Positions 43,465 to 52,850 are shown, counted from the first letter of the stretch. The stretch is 64,000 nucleotides of DNA from an uncultured Gammaproteobacteria bacterium (GCA_913043815.1 CAJWNY010000002.1:17575-81574); one strand, 5' to 3'. Translations and numbers: made by a program. The notes: generated by a model not told the origin, from the letters alone.

Positions 43465-44055
43465 TTATTTTGGAGTTTGTTGCTCAACCAACTCTTTTAG
43501 AATAGCCACCAACAACTCTTGTTCCGCGGCTTTTACTCGTTCTTCCAGCGCTCGGGCATCATCCTTTGGGTTAACTGCGACTTTTACTTGAGCCAAAATC
43601 GGTCCAGTGTCGTAATCGGTGTCAACAAAGTGCACGCTTGCACCACTCTCAACTTCTCCTGCGGCAATTACTGCTTCGTGCACTTTGCGTCCAAAATAAC
43701 CCTGGCCTCCAAATTTTGGCAGCAGCGCTGGGTGGGTATTAAGTATTTTGCCGCGGAACGCGGTCAGGGTTTGCGAGCCGAGTTTTTTCATATAACCAAG
43801 TAATAAGATTAAATCAATTTGTTGGTCCTGGCATGTCTTGAGCATCGCGCGGTCTGCGCCATCATCATCGCCATGGGTTTTGGAACTAATATGTTGGCTC
43901 ATCACGTTTGCTAGGACTGCACGGCGCAGGGCGCCAGATGAACTGTTATTACTGATTATCAATGCCACGGTGGCATCAATTGTCTTCGTTTTACAGGCAT
44001 CAATAACCGCCTGGAGAGTACTGCCTTCATGAGATGCTAAGACTGCTATCCGCAT
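43465..44055 (-). CDS. Formyltransferase family protein (PurN-like)
   Basis: A 196-residue formyltransferase. Active-site elements are ILNTHPALLP (Asn and His of the N-H-D triad) and HFVDTDYDTGPILAQ (Asp). The N-terminal phosphate loop reads ASHEGSTLQAV instead of the usual SGNGSNLQAI, so it is a divergent GAR transformylase-like enzyme. No purM lies beside it. The upstream hotdog protein gene ends two bases before its start, so both are co-transcribed. It may be the cell's purine enzyme or a paralogue acting on another amine. Confidence 0.78.
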   Translation of the reverse strand: MRIAVLASHEGSTLQAVIDACKTKTIDATVALIISNNSSSGALRRAVLANVMSQHISSKTHGDDDGADRAMLKTCQDQQIDLILLLGYMKKLGSQTLTAFRGKILNTHPALLPKFGGQGYFGRKVHEAVIAAGEVESGASVHFVDTDYDTGPILAQVKVAVNPKDDARALEERVKAAEQELLVAILKELVEQQTPK

Positions 44056-44057
44056 AT

Positions 44058-44825
44058 TTATTCGGCGATCCTGAAAATGGCCGTATGTAGAATATCGGCG
44101 GCCAGCTCTTCACCTCGCCAGTAAGTAATATGTAGGGTGATAAATTGATGGCTTTTACGCTCGAATTTTTCTTTCACCACAGTCTTGCTGGTAATTTCAT
44201 CTCCTACCTTCAATGCAGTCCTGTGGTTAGTTATTGAACTGGCGTGAATCCATGCCGGCATTTCATATTCTTCCATTAGGCAATAGTTAGCCAACGATAA
44301 AAGGTAGTGGGGATGGATATATCTTTTGTACAACGGGTCATGGTCGCTTATTTCCTCGCAATAGCGATTGTTTTCAGATTCACTCAGTGTCCAAATTTTC
44401 TCAACAAAGACTTCATCAGGTACCACGTTTCCCCAATTAATCTCGACTTTTGGCGTTGCTTTGGCCGGGCCGCTTAAGCCGATGTCCGCAGGCATTGTTT
44501 GCATCGGCCCTGCGATAATTTCTGCTAACAGCAATTCATCTTGGTTGTGGCAGGTAACCCTATATTGATTATCAGCGTCCTCACCCAGAATGATAGTCAG
44601 TTCATCTCCATCATAGGCTGGCTTAAGTAGCCGCAGAGCCATTCTACTCTGACCTAACCATTCGCTGCCAAATTTCGCTACCAGCGGCTGCACTAGGTGG
44701 CCATAAACGGCCACGCCCGGAACCAATGCGCCTTTAAATCCGTGGCTTTGAGCGACGGCATTGCTATGCATGCGATTTTCGCTTGCGGTGCTGAAGTTGC
44801 GTGCTGTGACTTTGTAAGCGGACAT
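44058..44825 (-). CDS. Hotdog-fold protein (MaoC-like)
   Basis: A 255-residue protein with an N-terminal MaoC-type hotdog domain: ASENRMHSNAVAQSHGFKGALVPGVAVYGHLVQPLV resembles the family's hydratase loop with D/H at ...H...A...GFxGalvpG. The C-terminal half has HITYWRGEELAADILHTAIFRI, which looks like a second hotdog repeat. Members hydrate enoyl-CoA. AAGGAAA precedes the ATG. It is co-transcribed with the PurN-like gene two bases downstream, an odd pair; the enzyme may be an acyl-CoA hydratase or thioesterase. The catalytic Asp/His pair is not clear by eye. Confidence 0.65.
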   Translation of the reverse strand: MSAYKVTARNFSTASENRMHSNAVAQSHGFKGALVPGVAVYGHLVQPLVAKFGSEWLGQSRMALRLLKPAYDGDELTIILGEDADNQYRVTCHNQDELLLAEIIAGPMQTMPADIGLSGPAKATPKVEINWGNVVPDEVFVEKIWTLSESENNRYCEEISDHDPLYKRYIHPHYLLSLANYCLMEEYEMPAWIHASSITNHRTALKVGDEITSKTVVKEKFERKSHQFITLHITYWRGEELAADILHTAIFRIAE

Positions 44826-44966
44826 ATCGATTTCCTTAGAACTAGGTGCAAAATGTAGAGTGCTTATTGTCGCTGGAATTTGACGTGCTGCCTATGCTCG
44901 AGAGAAATTAACTAATATTCATTGCTGGTTTGACGGCCTAGTGTCAGCCAGTTGCTAACCACCTTT

Positions 44967-46316
44967 TTATCCGTAGGCCTGGGCGGGTAACCAAGTGACT
45001 ACACTTTGCCAGTTGAAGATGATCAACATGCCTAAAACTTGCAGCGCGATAAAAGGCACTACACCCTTGTAAATAGTGGTGACATTTATGCCCTCAGGCG
45101 CTACACCCTTGAGATAAAAAATGGCGAAGCCTACTGGCGGTGTCAAAAAACTCGTTTGTAGACATACAGCGAAAAGAATAGTGAACCAAATAGGGTCAAA
45201 GCCCAGACCAATGACCACTGGTGAAACCAGTGGTAGAACAATCAGGGTTAACTCTATCCAGTCTAGGAAGAAGCCTAGTAAAAATGTCGCAAACAAAATA
45301 CAAATCATAATTCCTGTGGGCTCAAAAGGTAGATTAAGTAGCACTCCCTCTATTAACTCGTCGCCGCCAAGTCCCCTTAAGACTAGTGAAAAAGCTGTGG
45401 CGCCCAGCAATACAGCAAAGATGTAAGCGGTAGTTTTCGTAGTTTCAGACAGCACCTCACGGATTACTATTTTTGACATCTGTCCTTTCATTACCGCTAA
45501 CAGCAGCGCACCAGCGGCGCCGACACCTGCGGCCTCGGTGGGTGTTGCAAGCCCAAAGAAAATGCTGCCCAGCACTGCCAAAATAAGAAACGCCGGTGGC
45601 AGTATGGCTAGGAATAAATCTTTAACCGCCTGCCAATCAAAGGGTTGAGTTGGTGCCGCAGGGGCTTTTTCTGGTGACAGCCAACCCACGAGTAAAATAT
45701 AGAGAATATACAGCCCGCCCAGTAGCGCGCCGGGAAACACCGCGCCAAGGAATAAGTCACCCACACTCATAGACATTCGATCGGCCATAAGTACCAACAT
45801 AATGCTGGGTGGAATAAGTATACCCAAGGTGCCGACCGCGCAGACCGTGCCAGCGGCAAAAGATTTGTCGTAACCCTGCTGCATCATTACCGGTAGGCCT
45901 AGCAGAGCGAGCAGTACAACTGACGCGCCAATAATGCCAGTGGTAGCTGCTAATAAAAGACCAATCACAGTCACCGTAATGGCAAGACCGCCGCGAAGTC
46001 CGCCAAACAAGCGGGCAAAACTAATCATCAGTTGGTTGGCAATACCGGAGCGATCAAGTAGCAGGCCCATGAGAATAAACATGGGTAAGGCCACCATGAC
46101 CCAGTTTTCCATGACATTCCATATGCGGTCCACGGTGAGCGATGTGTAATTCCAATCCATGTCTATGGCCAAATTGAAGTCTGCTTCAAGGACAACGGCT
46201 AGTGCGCTGAAGAGAATTGCCAAACCACCTAGCAGCCAAGCCACTGGGAAACCGGTGAAGACTAAAGCGATGAAACTCACAAACATCATCACTGCAAGAA
46301 CCTCATTAGCGGCCAT
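44967..46316 (-). CDS. TRAP transporter large permease (DctM)
   Basis: A 449-residue membrane protein with about 12 helices and the DctM signature: NVMENWVMVALPMFILMGLLLDRSGIA, GIIGASVVLLALLGLPVMMQQGYDKSFAAGTVCAVGTLGILIPPSIMLVL and ATPTEAAGVGAAGALLLAVMKG. It forms the substrate/sodium pathway with the small permease, whose gene overlaps it by 11 bases. It is the last gene of the dctPQM-like operon; the PurN/hotdog pair follows about 140 bases later. Confidence 0.92.
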   Translation of the reverse strand: MAANEVLAVMMFVSFIALVFTGFPVAWLLGGLAILFSALAVVLEADFNLAIDMDWNYTSLTVDRIWNVMENWVMVALPMFILMGLLLDRSGIANQLMISFARLFGGLRGGLAITVTVIGLLLAATTGIIGASVVLLALLGLPVMMQQGYDKSFAAGTVCAVGTLGILIPPSIMLVLMADRMSMSVGDLFLGAVFPGALLGGLYILYILLVGWLSPEKAPAAPTQPFDWQAVKDLFLAILPPAFLILAVLGSIFFGLATPTEAAGVGAAGALLLAVMKGQMSKIVIREVLSETTKTTAYIFAVLLGATAFSLVLRGLGGDELIEGVLLNLPFEPTGIMICILFATFLLGFFLDWIELTLIVLPLVSPVVIGLGFDPIWFTILFAVCLQTSFLTPPVGFAIFYLKGVAPEGINVTTIYKGVVPFIALQVLGMLIIFNWQSVVTWLPAQAYG

Positions 46317-46935
46317 GTGTAAACTCAGCTTGTGAGTTGCTTATTGTTAATTGTGGCGCTGTACTTTTAAGGTTTTTTTGACCCAGTTCGGCAGCGTACT
46401 CACTATCGCATTCGTTATAATCGATAAAGAGGAAGTACCACACCCTTATCAGCCGTGCTAAAACGGTCAAAAGTAGTAATGCAAAGCCTAGGGGAAGCAT
46501 TGCCTTAATGGCCCATCGATAAGGCAGGCCGCCTGGTGAAGGCGATACTTCGCCGACTAAATAAGATGACGATACGAATTGCACACTGTAAATCAGGATT
46601 AGGGCGATAAAGGGCACGAGAAACAGTAGAATGCCATACAGTTCAATCCATGCTCGCAGTTGCGGACTGAAACGTTCATGAAAAACGTCTACGCGAATGT
46701 GCGCATCTGCCTGATAGGCGTAGCTCATACCCAGTAAAAAGCCAACGGAATATAGATGCCACTGCAGTTCCTCTAATTCTATCCGGCCTTCACTGAATAA
46801 ATAGCGCAAAAGCACATTGATAACGATTACAGCTAAAAGCACTAACCAGATATAGGAAAGGGCGTGGCCAATGCGTTGGACAAAATTGTCGATGCGCTCT
46901 GAAAGGCGTGTATGTGGCAGTGTGTCGGCACGCAT
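46306..46935 (-). CDS. TRAP transporter small permease (DctQ)
   Basis: A 209-residue protein with four hydrophobic segments. RIGHALSYIWLVLLAVIVINVLLRYLF and LEELQWHLYSVGFLLGMSYAYQADAHIRVDVFHERFSP are the DctQ family pattern, the HVRVD-like loop included. It overlaps the DctP gene by one base and the DctM gene by 11 bases, so all three are translationally coupled. It pairs with DctM in the inner membrane. The C-terminal 40 residues are polar and cytoplasmic. Confidence 0.9.
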   Translation of the reverse strand: MRADTLPHTRLSERIDNFVQRIGHALSYIWLVLLAVIVINVLLRYLFSEGRIELEELQWHLYSVGFLLGMSYAYQADAHIRVDVFHERFSPQLRAWIELYGILLFLVPFIALILIYSVQFVSSSYLVGEVSPSPGGLPYRWAIKAMLPLGFALLLLTVLARLIRVWYFLFIDYNECDSEYAAELGQKNLKSTAPQLTISNSQAEFTHGR

Positions 46936-48053
46936 TAAAAGTCTCTAGGCAGATAAGCGCGAGATTTCCATTCAGCGTAGCTTTTACGGAAGGCCCGTTG
47001 GGAGGCTAGAATTTCTGCAAAATCGTCATCTTTAGCAGCCTCTTCGTCGAGGATTTCATTCGCCACCCGATTTAATTCTCGTAATAAAGGCTCAGGTAAA
47101 ATCTCTGCAGAAACGCCAATATCCGGAAAACCTGCTATTACATCGCCCTGCAATGCTTCCGCTTGGGCTAAGTTGCGGGTTACTGCTGCTGTGCAGCCCA
47201 GTTCGATGAGCGTCTGGTCAGCGGTGGAAAGTTGCTGCCATATTTTTAAGTTGACTACCAAATGCGACGCGGTGAAGGGTTGATGCCAGCCGGGATAATA
47301 ATTGAATTTTGCGACCCTGTTAAAACCTAATGATTGATCAACGATAGGCAGGGCAAATTCTGTTGCATCAATTGCCCCTTTCTCTAAAGCCTGAAATATT
47401 TCGCCACCGGGAATCATGGTGACGCTGGCGCCTAGGCGTTCGATGACCTTACCGCCGAGGCCGGCAAAGCGAATTTTTAGGCCCTGAACATCCTCCAACG
47501 TTTTAATTCTTTCCCTGAACCAGCCAGCGGTTTCGGGGCCCGTCATACCGCAGTAGAGGGGCATTAAGTTATGTGCTTCGTAAAGATTCTCTGTGAGTAC
47601 GCGCCCGCCTGCTTCATACCACCAAGCGCTGTATTCCCAAGGCTCCATGCCAAAGGGTACAGCTGAAATAAGTGGCGAAGATGGGATTTTGCCTTGGTCG
47701 TAACCCAGCCAGGTATAGCCTGCTGGCACCTTGCCATCTCGAACTGCATCCGTAATAGCAAAGGCTGGTGCAATTTCCCCTGGGTCGAATAAGTTAAATC
47801 TGATGGCGCCGTTGCTGGATTTGTCGATCATGTTTGCAAGGTATACAGGGTTCTCGCCCAAAACAGGCATGGTCCTTGGAAAAACAATAGGCACTCGCCA
47901 GTTGAGCCGGATTTGGGCTGCTTCACTCTTATCAGCTGTGTTCACTGCGGGTGGGTTAACTGGCCTCACGGCCAAGGTGGCGAACATGCCTAAGACAAAG
48001 GCGCTGATTACTGCTGTAAGCGCAGCTTTATTTGGAATTGATTTGCGCGCCAT
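46935..48053 (-). CDS. TRAP transporter substrate-binding protein (DctP)
   Basis: A 372-residue periplasmic solute receptor with an N-terminal anchor or signal (KAALTAVISAFVLGMFATLAV). IRLNWRVPIVFPRTMP, FNLFDPGEIAPAFAITDAVRDGKVPAGY, KIRFAGLGGKVIERLGASVTMIPGGEIFQALEKGAIDATEFALPIVD are the mannitol/chloroaromatic-type DctP pattern. The GGEIF..L..G.IDA segment and Arg in KIRFAG, which binds the substrate carboxylate, are present. It binds an organic acid, identity unknown. AAGGTAGA precedes the ATG. It heads the operon, divergent from the transhydrogenase genes. Confidence 0.9.
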   Translation of the reverse strand: MARKSIPNKAALTAVISAFVLGMFATLAVRPVNPPAVNTADKSEAAQIRLNWRVPIVFPRTMPVLGENPVYLANMIDKSSNGAIRFNLFDPGEIAPAFAITDAVRDGKVPAGYTWLGYDQGKIPSSPLISAVPFGMEPWEYSAWWYEAGGRVLTENLYEAHNLMPLYCGMTGPETAGWFRERIKTLEDVQGLKIRFAGLGGKVIERLGASVTMIPGGEIFQALEKGAIDATEFALPIVDQSLGFNRVAKFNYYPGWHQPFTASHLVVNLKIWQQLSTADQTLIELGCTAAVTRNLAQAEALQGDVIAGFPDIGVSAEILPEPLLRELNRVANEILDEEAAKDDDFAEILASQRAFRKSYAEWKSRAYLPRDF

Positions 48054-48464
48054 ATTCTTTGTCTACCTTTTGCGGTCTATTACTCGGATTCGTTAGATAG
48101 ACCTAATTGCTCGTTGTCTTGAGAACAGCAGATTGTGGTGAGCCTAGTCCACTGATGCAAGGATCGTTATCGATTAATGGTCTGTTTGTCTGCGCTCGGG
48201 CTGCTGATTTTTTCCAGTCGGCTATTTGAAATGTGGGTAAATGAGCAGCGTTTCCCGCATTTTTAATAAATTCTTAAATGGAATGTATTGCTTGTGAGTT
48301 ATTCCATTTTATTCACTTGGTTGTGCTGGTAGATTTCTCTTCAACATTGGGTGTAGCGTGATCGTCCCAAGTGGCGGTCGTACGTCAGCCTCGGCGAGGA
48401 GCATTGTAAAGTAAATGCAGGACGCACTTCGATATATAGTTGTTAATCAAATTTAGGGGGCTTT
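48054..48464. other. Divergent intergenic region with inverted repeat
   Basis: This region holds the promoters of the TRAP operon (leftward) and the transhydrogenase operon (rightward). AAATGGAAT (48276-48284) and ATTCCATTT (48301-48309) are a perfect nine-base inverted repeat separated by 16 bases, with spacing (25 bases centre to centre) that would suit a dimeric regulator. No ORF or RNA gene was recognised. Confidence 0.45.
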
Positions 48465-49601
48465 ATGCAAGTTGGGGTGCCGAAGGAAACTTGGCCGGGG
48501 GAGGTGCGATGTGCACTGGTGCCGGCTAATGCTAGCAAATTAATTAAACTCGGCTTTACCATAAGTATGGAAACCGGCGCTGGTGCGGAATCTGGTTTCA
48601 GTGATGAGTTGTTCACGGACGCTGGTGTGACCATTGGCAAGCGTGAAGACGTAATTGCTGGAGCAGACTTGCTTATCTGTGTACGAAAGCCAGATGCAGG
48701 CGAAGTAAGCATGCTGAAGTCCGGCGCAATCACCATAAGCTTCTTAGACCCTTATAACGAGAAGACTCTCGTAGAGACCCTTGCAGCCCAGGGTGCTACA
48801 GCCATCTCCATGGAAATGGTGCCTCGTAGCACTCGAGCGCAAAAAATGGATGCTTTGTCCTCACAAGCTAACCTTGCCGGTTATGTAACCGTCATCCAGG
48901 CGGCCTTCCATTCACCCAAGATCATGCCGATGATGATGACCCCTTCAGGAACCATCAGACCAGCGCGAGTATTTGTAATTGGCGCGGGCGTTGCGGGCCT
49001 GCAAGCAATTGCCACCGCCAAGCGGTTAGGTGCCCGGGTTGAAGCTTTTGATACGCGTCCAGTGGTTGCCGAACAAGTCCAGTCATTGGGCGCCAAGTTT
49101 GTTGAAATAGACTTGGGCGACACAGGGCAAACAGATCAGGGCTACGCTAATGCGCTGACGCCTGAGCAAATGGCTCTGCAACGAGAAGGGCAAAAGCAAA
49201 TTATCAGTCAGTCGGACGTCGTGATTACTACGGCACAGTTGTTTGGCCGCCCAGCACCACAGTTGATCGACCGCGATATGATAGAGTCTATGCAACCTGG
49301 CAGCGTGATTGTTGACATGGCAGTGGAGACTGGCGGCAACGTTGAAGGTTCGGTGCTGAACGAAGTCGTTGAAATAAACGGCGTAAAAATTATTGGCCAA
49401 GGCAACCTGCCAGGCGAGGTGGCTCGCAATGCCAGTGAAATGTACTCCAATAACCTAGTGAACCTTATACAAGAATTTTGGGACGAAGAAGCCAAAAAGC
49501 TCAACTTGGATCCTGAAGACGAAATCGTTCAAAGCAGTGTCATTACTCGTGATGGCGCTGTGGTTAACGAGACTATCAAAAACATTTATAGCGGAGCGTA
49601 G
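48465..49601 (+). CDS. pntAA: NAD(P) transhydrogenase subunit alpha, part 1
   Basis: A 378-residue NAD(H)-binding domain I of the proton-translocating transhydrogenase. MQVGVPKETWPGEVRCALVP is the alanine-dehydrogenase/PNT N-terminus; RPARVFVIGAGVAGLQAIATAKRLGARVEAFDTRP is the Rossmann fold. The mobile-loop RQ pair and Asp region lie in the following QTDQGYANALTPEQ segment. AGGGGG precedes the ATG. Together with the two genes downstream it moves hydride from NADH to NADP+ using the proton gradient to supply NADPH. The alpha chain is split in two, as in Pseudomonas and alphaproteobacteria; E. coli has one pntA. Confidence 0.95.
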   Translation: MQVGVPKETWPGEVRCALVPANASKLIKLGFTISMETGAGAESGFSDELFTDAGVTIGKREDVIAGADLLICVRKPDAGEVSMLKSGAITISFLDPYNEKTLVETLAAQGATAISMEMVPRSTRAQKMDALSSQANLAGYVTVIQAAFHSPKIMPMMMTPSGTIRPARVFVIGAGVAGLQAIATAKRLGARVEAFDTRPVVAEQVQSLGAKFVEIDLGDTGQTDQGYANALTPEQMALQREGQKQIISQSDVVITTAQLFGRPAPQLIDRDMIESMQPGSVIVDMAVETGGNVEGSVLNEVVEINGVKIIGQGNLPGEVARNASEMYSNNLVNLIQEFWDEEAKKLNLDPEDEIVQSSVITRDGAVVNETIKNIYSGA

Positions 49602-49603
49602 TC

Positions 49604-49906
49604 ATGGATGCTGTTTTCTTAGCGTTGATACTTATGTTGTCCATATTCTTGGGCTTCGAATTGATTTCCAAGGTGCCCGCGACCTTACACACACCGTTAA
49701 TGTCTGGCGCTAATGCAATCTCTGGCATCACCATCGTCGGTGCCTTGATTTCTGCCGGTTCTGGTACTGACATGCTGGCGACCATTTTGGGTGCTGCTGC
49801 GGTTATGTTTGCCACCATTAATGTGGTTGGCGGCTATATGGTTACCAATCGAATGTTGAGCATGTTCAAGAAGAAAGACGTTGATCAGAGCGGAGGTAAA
49901 TCATGA
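49604..49906 (+). CDS. pntAB: NAD(P) transhydrogenase subunit alpha, part 2
   Basis: A 100-residue membrane segment of the transhydrogenase with three or four helices: AVFLALILMLSIFLGFELISKVPATLHTPLMSGANAISGITIVGAL is the conserved domain II start. It begins two bases after the pntAA stop with GGAG upstream and overlaps pntB by four bases (ATGA). It is the membrane part that is fused to PntAA in E. coli. Confidence 0.95.
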   Translation: MDAVFLALILMLSIFLGFELISKVPATLHTPLMSGANAISGITIVGALISAGSGTDMLATILGAAAVMFATINVVGGYMVTNRMLSMFKKKDVDQSGGKS

Positions 49907-51264
49907 GCTTGGAAATTATTAACTTATGGTATGTGGTTTCTGCCGCCCTGTTTATCTTTGGCCTAAAGCAGTTGGGGTCGCCGGCTACTGCAGTTAAAGG
50001 TAATAAAATCTCATCTTTAGCAATGTTAATAGCTGTTGTGGTTACCTTATTCAATAAAAATATTCTCCCTTGGGAATGGATTATTGGCGCAATTTTAGTG
50101 GGGTCGCTCGTGGGCGCAATCACTGCGCAGAAAGTAGAAATGACCAGCATGCCAGAAATGGTTGCATTGTTTAATGGCTCCGGTGGTATTGCCAGCTTAA
50201 TGGTCGGTTGGGCTGCTTTGTATAATGTGGGCAACACTACGTTTACCGATATTACAATTTTGCTTTCCATCTTAATTGGTGGCATGACTTTCAGTGGTAG
50301 TATTTTGGCCTGGGGTAAGTTGTCTGAAGTTATCAACTCTGCCGCTGTCGTATTCGGCGCTCAGCGTTTTGTTAATGCTCTGATTTTGGTCGCAATCGTT
50401 GTTTGCTCAGTGATGTTCTGTTTAGAACCTGCTGTAGATTCGCCTTATCTTTATGCGGTAATTGCCTTGGCCCTGATCTTCGGTGTGATGGCGGTACTGC
50501 CTATTGGTGGTGCCGATATGCCTGTGGTTATTTCATTGCTGAATAGCTACTCGGGACTGGCTGCTTGTGCGGCTGGTTTCGCAATTAATAACAATATCCT
50601 GATTGTTGCTGGCTCTATGGTTGGCGCCGCCGGTATTATCTTGACAAACATTATGTGTAAGGCGATGAATCGCTCTCTGGGCCACGTATTGTTCTCTGGC
50701 TTTGGTGCAGTCAAGGAAGCAACGAAGGTTGAAGGGGAAGTTAAGCCGATTAATAGTGAAGATGCATTTCTCATCCTCGAAGCAGCTCAGTCGGTTACAT
50801 TTGTGCCAGGGTATGGAATGGCAGTGGCGCAAGCTCAGCACGTGGTGCGTGAGTTGGGCGAATTGCTAGAAAAGAATGGTGCGGAGGTAACGTATGCAAT
50901 TCACCCAGTTGCTGGGCGTATGCCAGGCCACATGAATGTACTTTTGGCTGAAGCTAATGTGCCTTATGACCAATTGGTTGAAATGGATGACATCAACCCA
51001 CGCATAGACAAAGTTGATGTAGCCGTTGTTATTGGCGCGAATGATGTAGTTAACCCTGCGGCGCGTAACGATGAGAACAGCCCAATTTACGGCATGCCTA
51101 TTATCAATGTGGATTATGCGCAAACGGTATTTGTGTTGAAGCGTTCCATGGCCTCAGGTTTTTCTGGAGTGGATAATCCATTGTTCTTTGGTGACAATAC
51201 CCGGATGTTGTTTGGTGATGCTAAGCAGTCTATTGCGGCGGTAGTTGCTGAATTCAAAACCTAG
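49903..51264 (+). CDS. pntB: NAD(P) transhydrogenase subunit beta
   Basis: A 453-residue protein with an N-terminal bundle of about nine membrane helices (domain II) and a C-terminal NADP(H)-binding domain III. MVALFNGSGGIASLMVG, LPIGGADMPVVISLLNSYSGLAACAAGF and AGSMVGAAGIILTNIMCKAMNRSL mark domain II. VTFVPGYGMAVAQAQHVVRELGELL, YAIHPVAGRMPGHMNVLLAEANVPYDQL and VIGANDVVNPAAR, INVDYAQTVFVLKRSMASGFSGVDNPLFF mark domain III. The protein is full length. It ends the pnt operon. Confidence 0.95.
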   Translation: MSLEIINLWYVVSAALFIFGLKQLGSPATAVKGNKISSLAMLIAVVVTLFNKNILPWEWIIGAILVGSLVGAITAQKVEMTSMPEMVALFNGSGGIASLMVGWAALYNVGNTTFTDITILLSILIGGMTFSGSILAWGKLSEVINSAAVVFGAQRFVNALILVAIVVCSVMFCLEPAVDSPYLYAVIALALIFGVMAVLPIGGADMPVVISLLNSYSGLAACAAGFAINNNILIVAGSMVGAAGIILTNIMCKAMNRSLGHVLFSGFGAVKEATKVEGEVKPINSEDAFLILEAAQSVTFVPGYGMAVAQAQHVVRELGELLEKNGAEVTYAIHPVAGRMPGHMNVLLAEANVPYDQLVEMDDINPRIDKVDVAVVIGANDVVNPAARNDENSPIYGMPIINVDYAQTVFVLKRSMASGFSGVDNPLFFGDNTRMLFGDAKQSIAAVVAEFKT

Positions 51265-51342
51265 TATAAGAGCCAAACTAAGATCCTAAACTTGACCTGA
51301 TTCGAGGCTTGTGACTATTGATACCAGTTAGCGAGGGAGAAT

Positions 51343-51954
51343 ATGACAATATTAGAAACAGATGTTTTACTCACCCGTAGCTCCGAGGCCGAAGCGGATA
51401 GACAATTTATCCGCCGCTGGTCTCCTCGAGCCATGAGTGGTGAAGTAGTTACTCTTGGCGAGATAGAGCAGCTGGTTGAAGCTGCTCGTTGGGCACCCTC
51501 CTGCTTTAACTCCCAACCCTGGCGCTTTGTTTACGGCTTGCGCGGCACACCTCAATGGAAGCCAATGTTGGATCTAATTATGGACATGAACCAATCCTGG
51601 GCTAAAGATGCCGGCGCCCTGGTAGCTATCGTCGCGCGTACCACCTTTGAACATAATAACGCCCCAGCGCCTACTCACAGTTTCGATACTGGTAGTGCTT
51701 GGATGAGTTTTGCCTTGCAAGCGCAAAGCATGGGATTAGTTACTCACGCAATGTGGGGTGTGGAGCATGACCAGGCTCCTGTGGTTCTGAATTTAGGCGA
51801 GGTTTATAAGCTGCAGGCAATAGTTGCAGTAGGGCGTTCCGGCGATAAACAAGAGCTACCTCAACCTTTACAAGATCGCGAAGTCCCCAGTTCGCGCAAA
51901 GCCATATCCGAACTCGCTTTTGCCGGCCAGTTACCCTCAGAGCCTCAGTATTAG
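51343..51954 (+). CDS. Nitroreductase family protein
   Basis: A 203-residue FMN-dependent oxidoreductase. RRWSPRAMSGEVVTLGEIEQLVEAARWAPSCFNSQPWRFVYGLRG is the family N-terminus with the FMN contacts in RRWSPR and PSCFNSQPW; AQSMGLVTHAMWG is the helix before the second FMN loop. AGGGAG precedes the ATG. Members reduce nitro groups, quinones or enoates with NAD(P)H, or act as dehydrogenases. It follows pntB by 78 bases in the same direction, so it could share the transcript and use the NADPH made there, which is inference. Confidence 0.85.
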   Translation: MTILETDVLLTRSSEAEADRQFIRRWSPRAMSGEVVTLGEIEQLVEAARWAPSCFNSQPWRFVYGLRGTPQWKPMLDLIMDMNQSWAKDAGALVAIVARTTFEHNNAPAPTHSFDTGSAWMSFALQAQSMGLVTHAMWGVEHDQAPVVLNLGEVYKLQAIVAVGRSGDKQELPQPLQDREVPSSRKAISELAFAGQLPSEPQY

Positions 51955-51973
51955 AAAAGGCTCAATCATCGGC

Positions 51974-52519
51974 CTAAATAATCTCAGATTCTCCCGGGGC
52001 AATGCCATCTATTGTCCAAGATCCAATTCGGTGACGTATAAGGCGTAGAACAGGAAAGCCTAAGCCCGCGCACATGCGGCGCACCTGTCTGTTTCGCCCT
52101 TCTTTTAAAGTCAACGTGAGCCAAGTGGTGGGTATGCTTTTACGCTGACGAATAGGTGGCTTTCGCGGCCAGAGGTTTTCAGTTCCGTTTGGTTGGCGAC
52201 CAAAATTCCAGCGCACAGGTAGACATAGGCCGTCTTTTAACACCATGCCCTCGCCCAGCGGCTGGAGATCCGCAGCTTTGGGTGCACCCTCTACTTGCAC
52301 CCAGTAGCCCTTGCTCAGCTTACTTTTAGGGTGGGTGATTTTTTGATTCAAAACGCCGTCATCGGTAAGCACTATCAAACCTTCGCTGTCCCGATCTAAC
52401 CGCCCGGCGGCGTATACCCCTGGTGTATCAATAAAATCAGCAAGGCATTGGCGCTGTTGATCATCTGTAAACTGACACAAAACGTCGAAGGGTTTGTTGA
52501 ATAAAAGCGTAGTTGCCAT
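51974..52519 (-). CDS. rluE: 23S rRNA pseudouridine synthase, RluE-like
   Basis: A 181-residue pseudouridine synthase of the RsuA/RluB/E/F family. LFNKPFDVLCQFTD is the N-terminal beta strand, GVYAAGRLDRDSEGLIVLTDDG contains the catalytic aspartate in GRLDRDSEGL, and LKEGRNRQVRRMCAGLGFPVLRLIRHRIG is the C-terminal RNA-binding region. It has no N-terminal S4 domain, which distinguishes RluE from RluB/RsuA; its target in E. coli is U2457 of 23S rRNA. It lies convergent to the nitroreductase gene with 19 bases between. Confidence 0.88.
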   Translation of the reverse strand: MATTLLFNKPFDVLCQFTDDQQRQCLADFIDTPGVYAAGRLDRDSEGLIVLTDDGVLNQKITHPKSKLSKGYWVQVEGAPKAADLQPLGEGMVLKDGLCLPVRWNFGRQPNGTENLWPRKPPIRQRKSIPTTWLTLTLKEGRNRQVRRMCAGLGFPVLRLIRHRIGSWTIDGIAPGESEII

Positions 52520-52850
52520 AGGTACTAAATTTCTTGCAGTTTTTTTGGGGTCGGCGCTAGTGTCGCATAAATTACCTCGGCGAATTTGCGATAGGCGATA
52601 GTTTCGAGCGGAAATGATTCACGCGGCTGGGTGCATGAGCTAAGGTTCGTGCTCGCATTTTAGTTAGTTACTTGGCGTTGAGGTTAGCAAAAGAGACTGC
52701 GCCTCTGAGGGTAAATGTCGTCAACGGCTAATTGAAAATCGCTTGGGGAAAGCTCACTAACCGTTGGGCTGCAGGTGTTTACTAGGGGTTTGTTCGAATG
52801 ACGATAAATAGTCGGTTGGCTCATGAAGGATTTTGGGAGAAATAAAGCTG
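52520..52850. other. Divergent intergenic region
   Basis: This 331-base gap lies between the starts of the rluE and the second nitroreductase genes and must carry both promoters. I see no ORF with coding character, RNA gene or strong hairpin. Confidence 0.5.
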
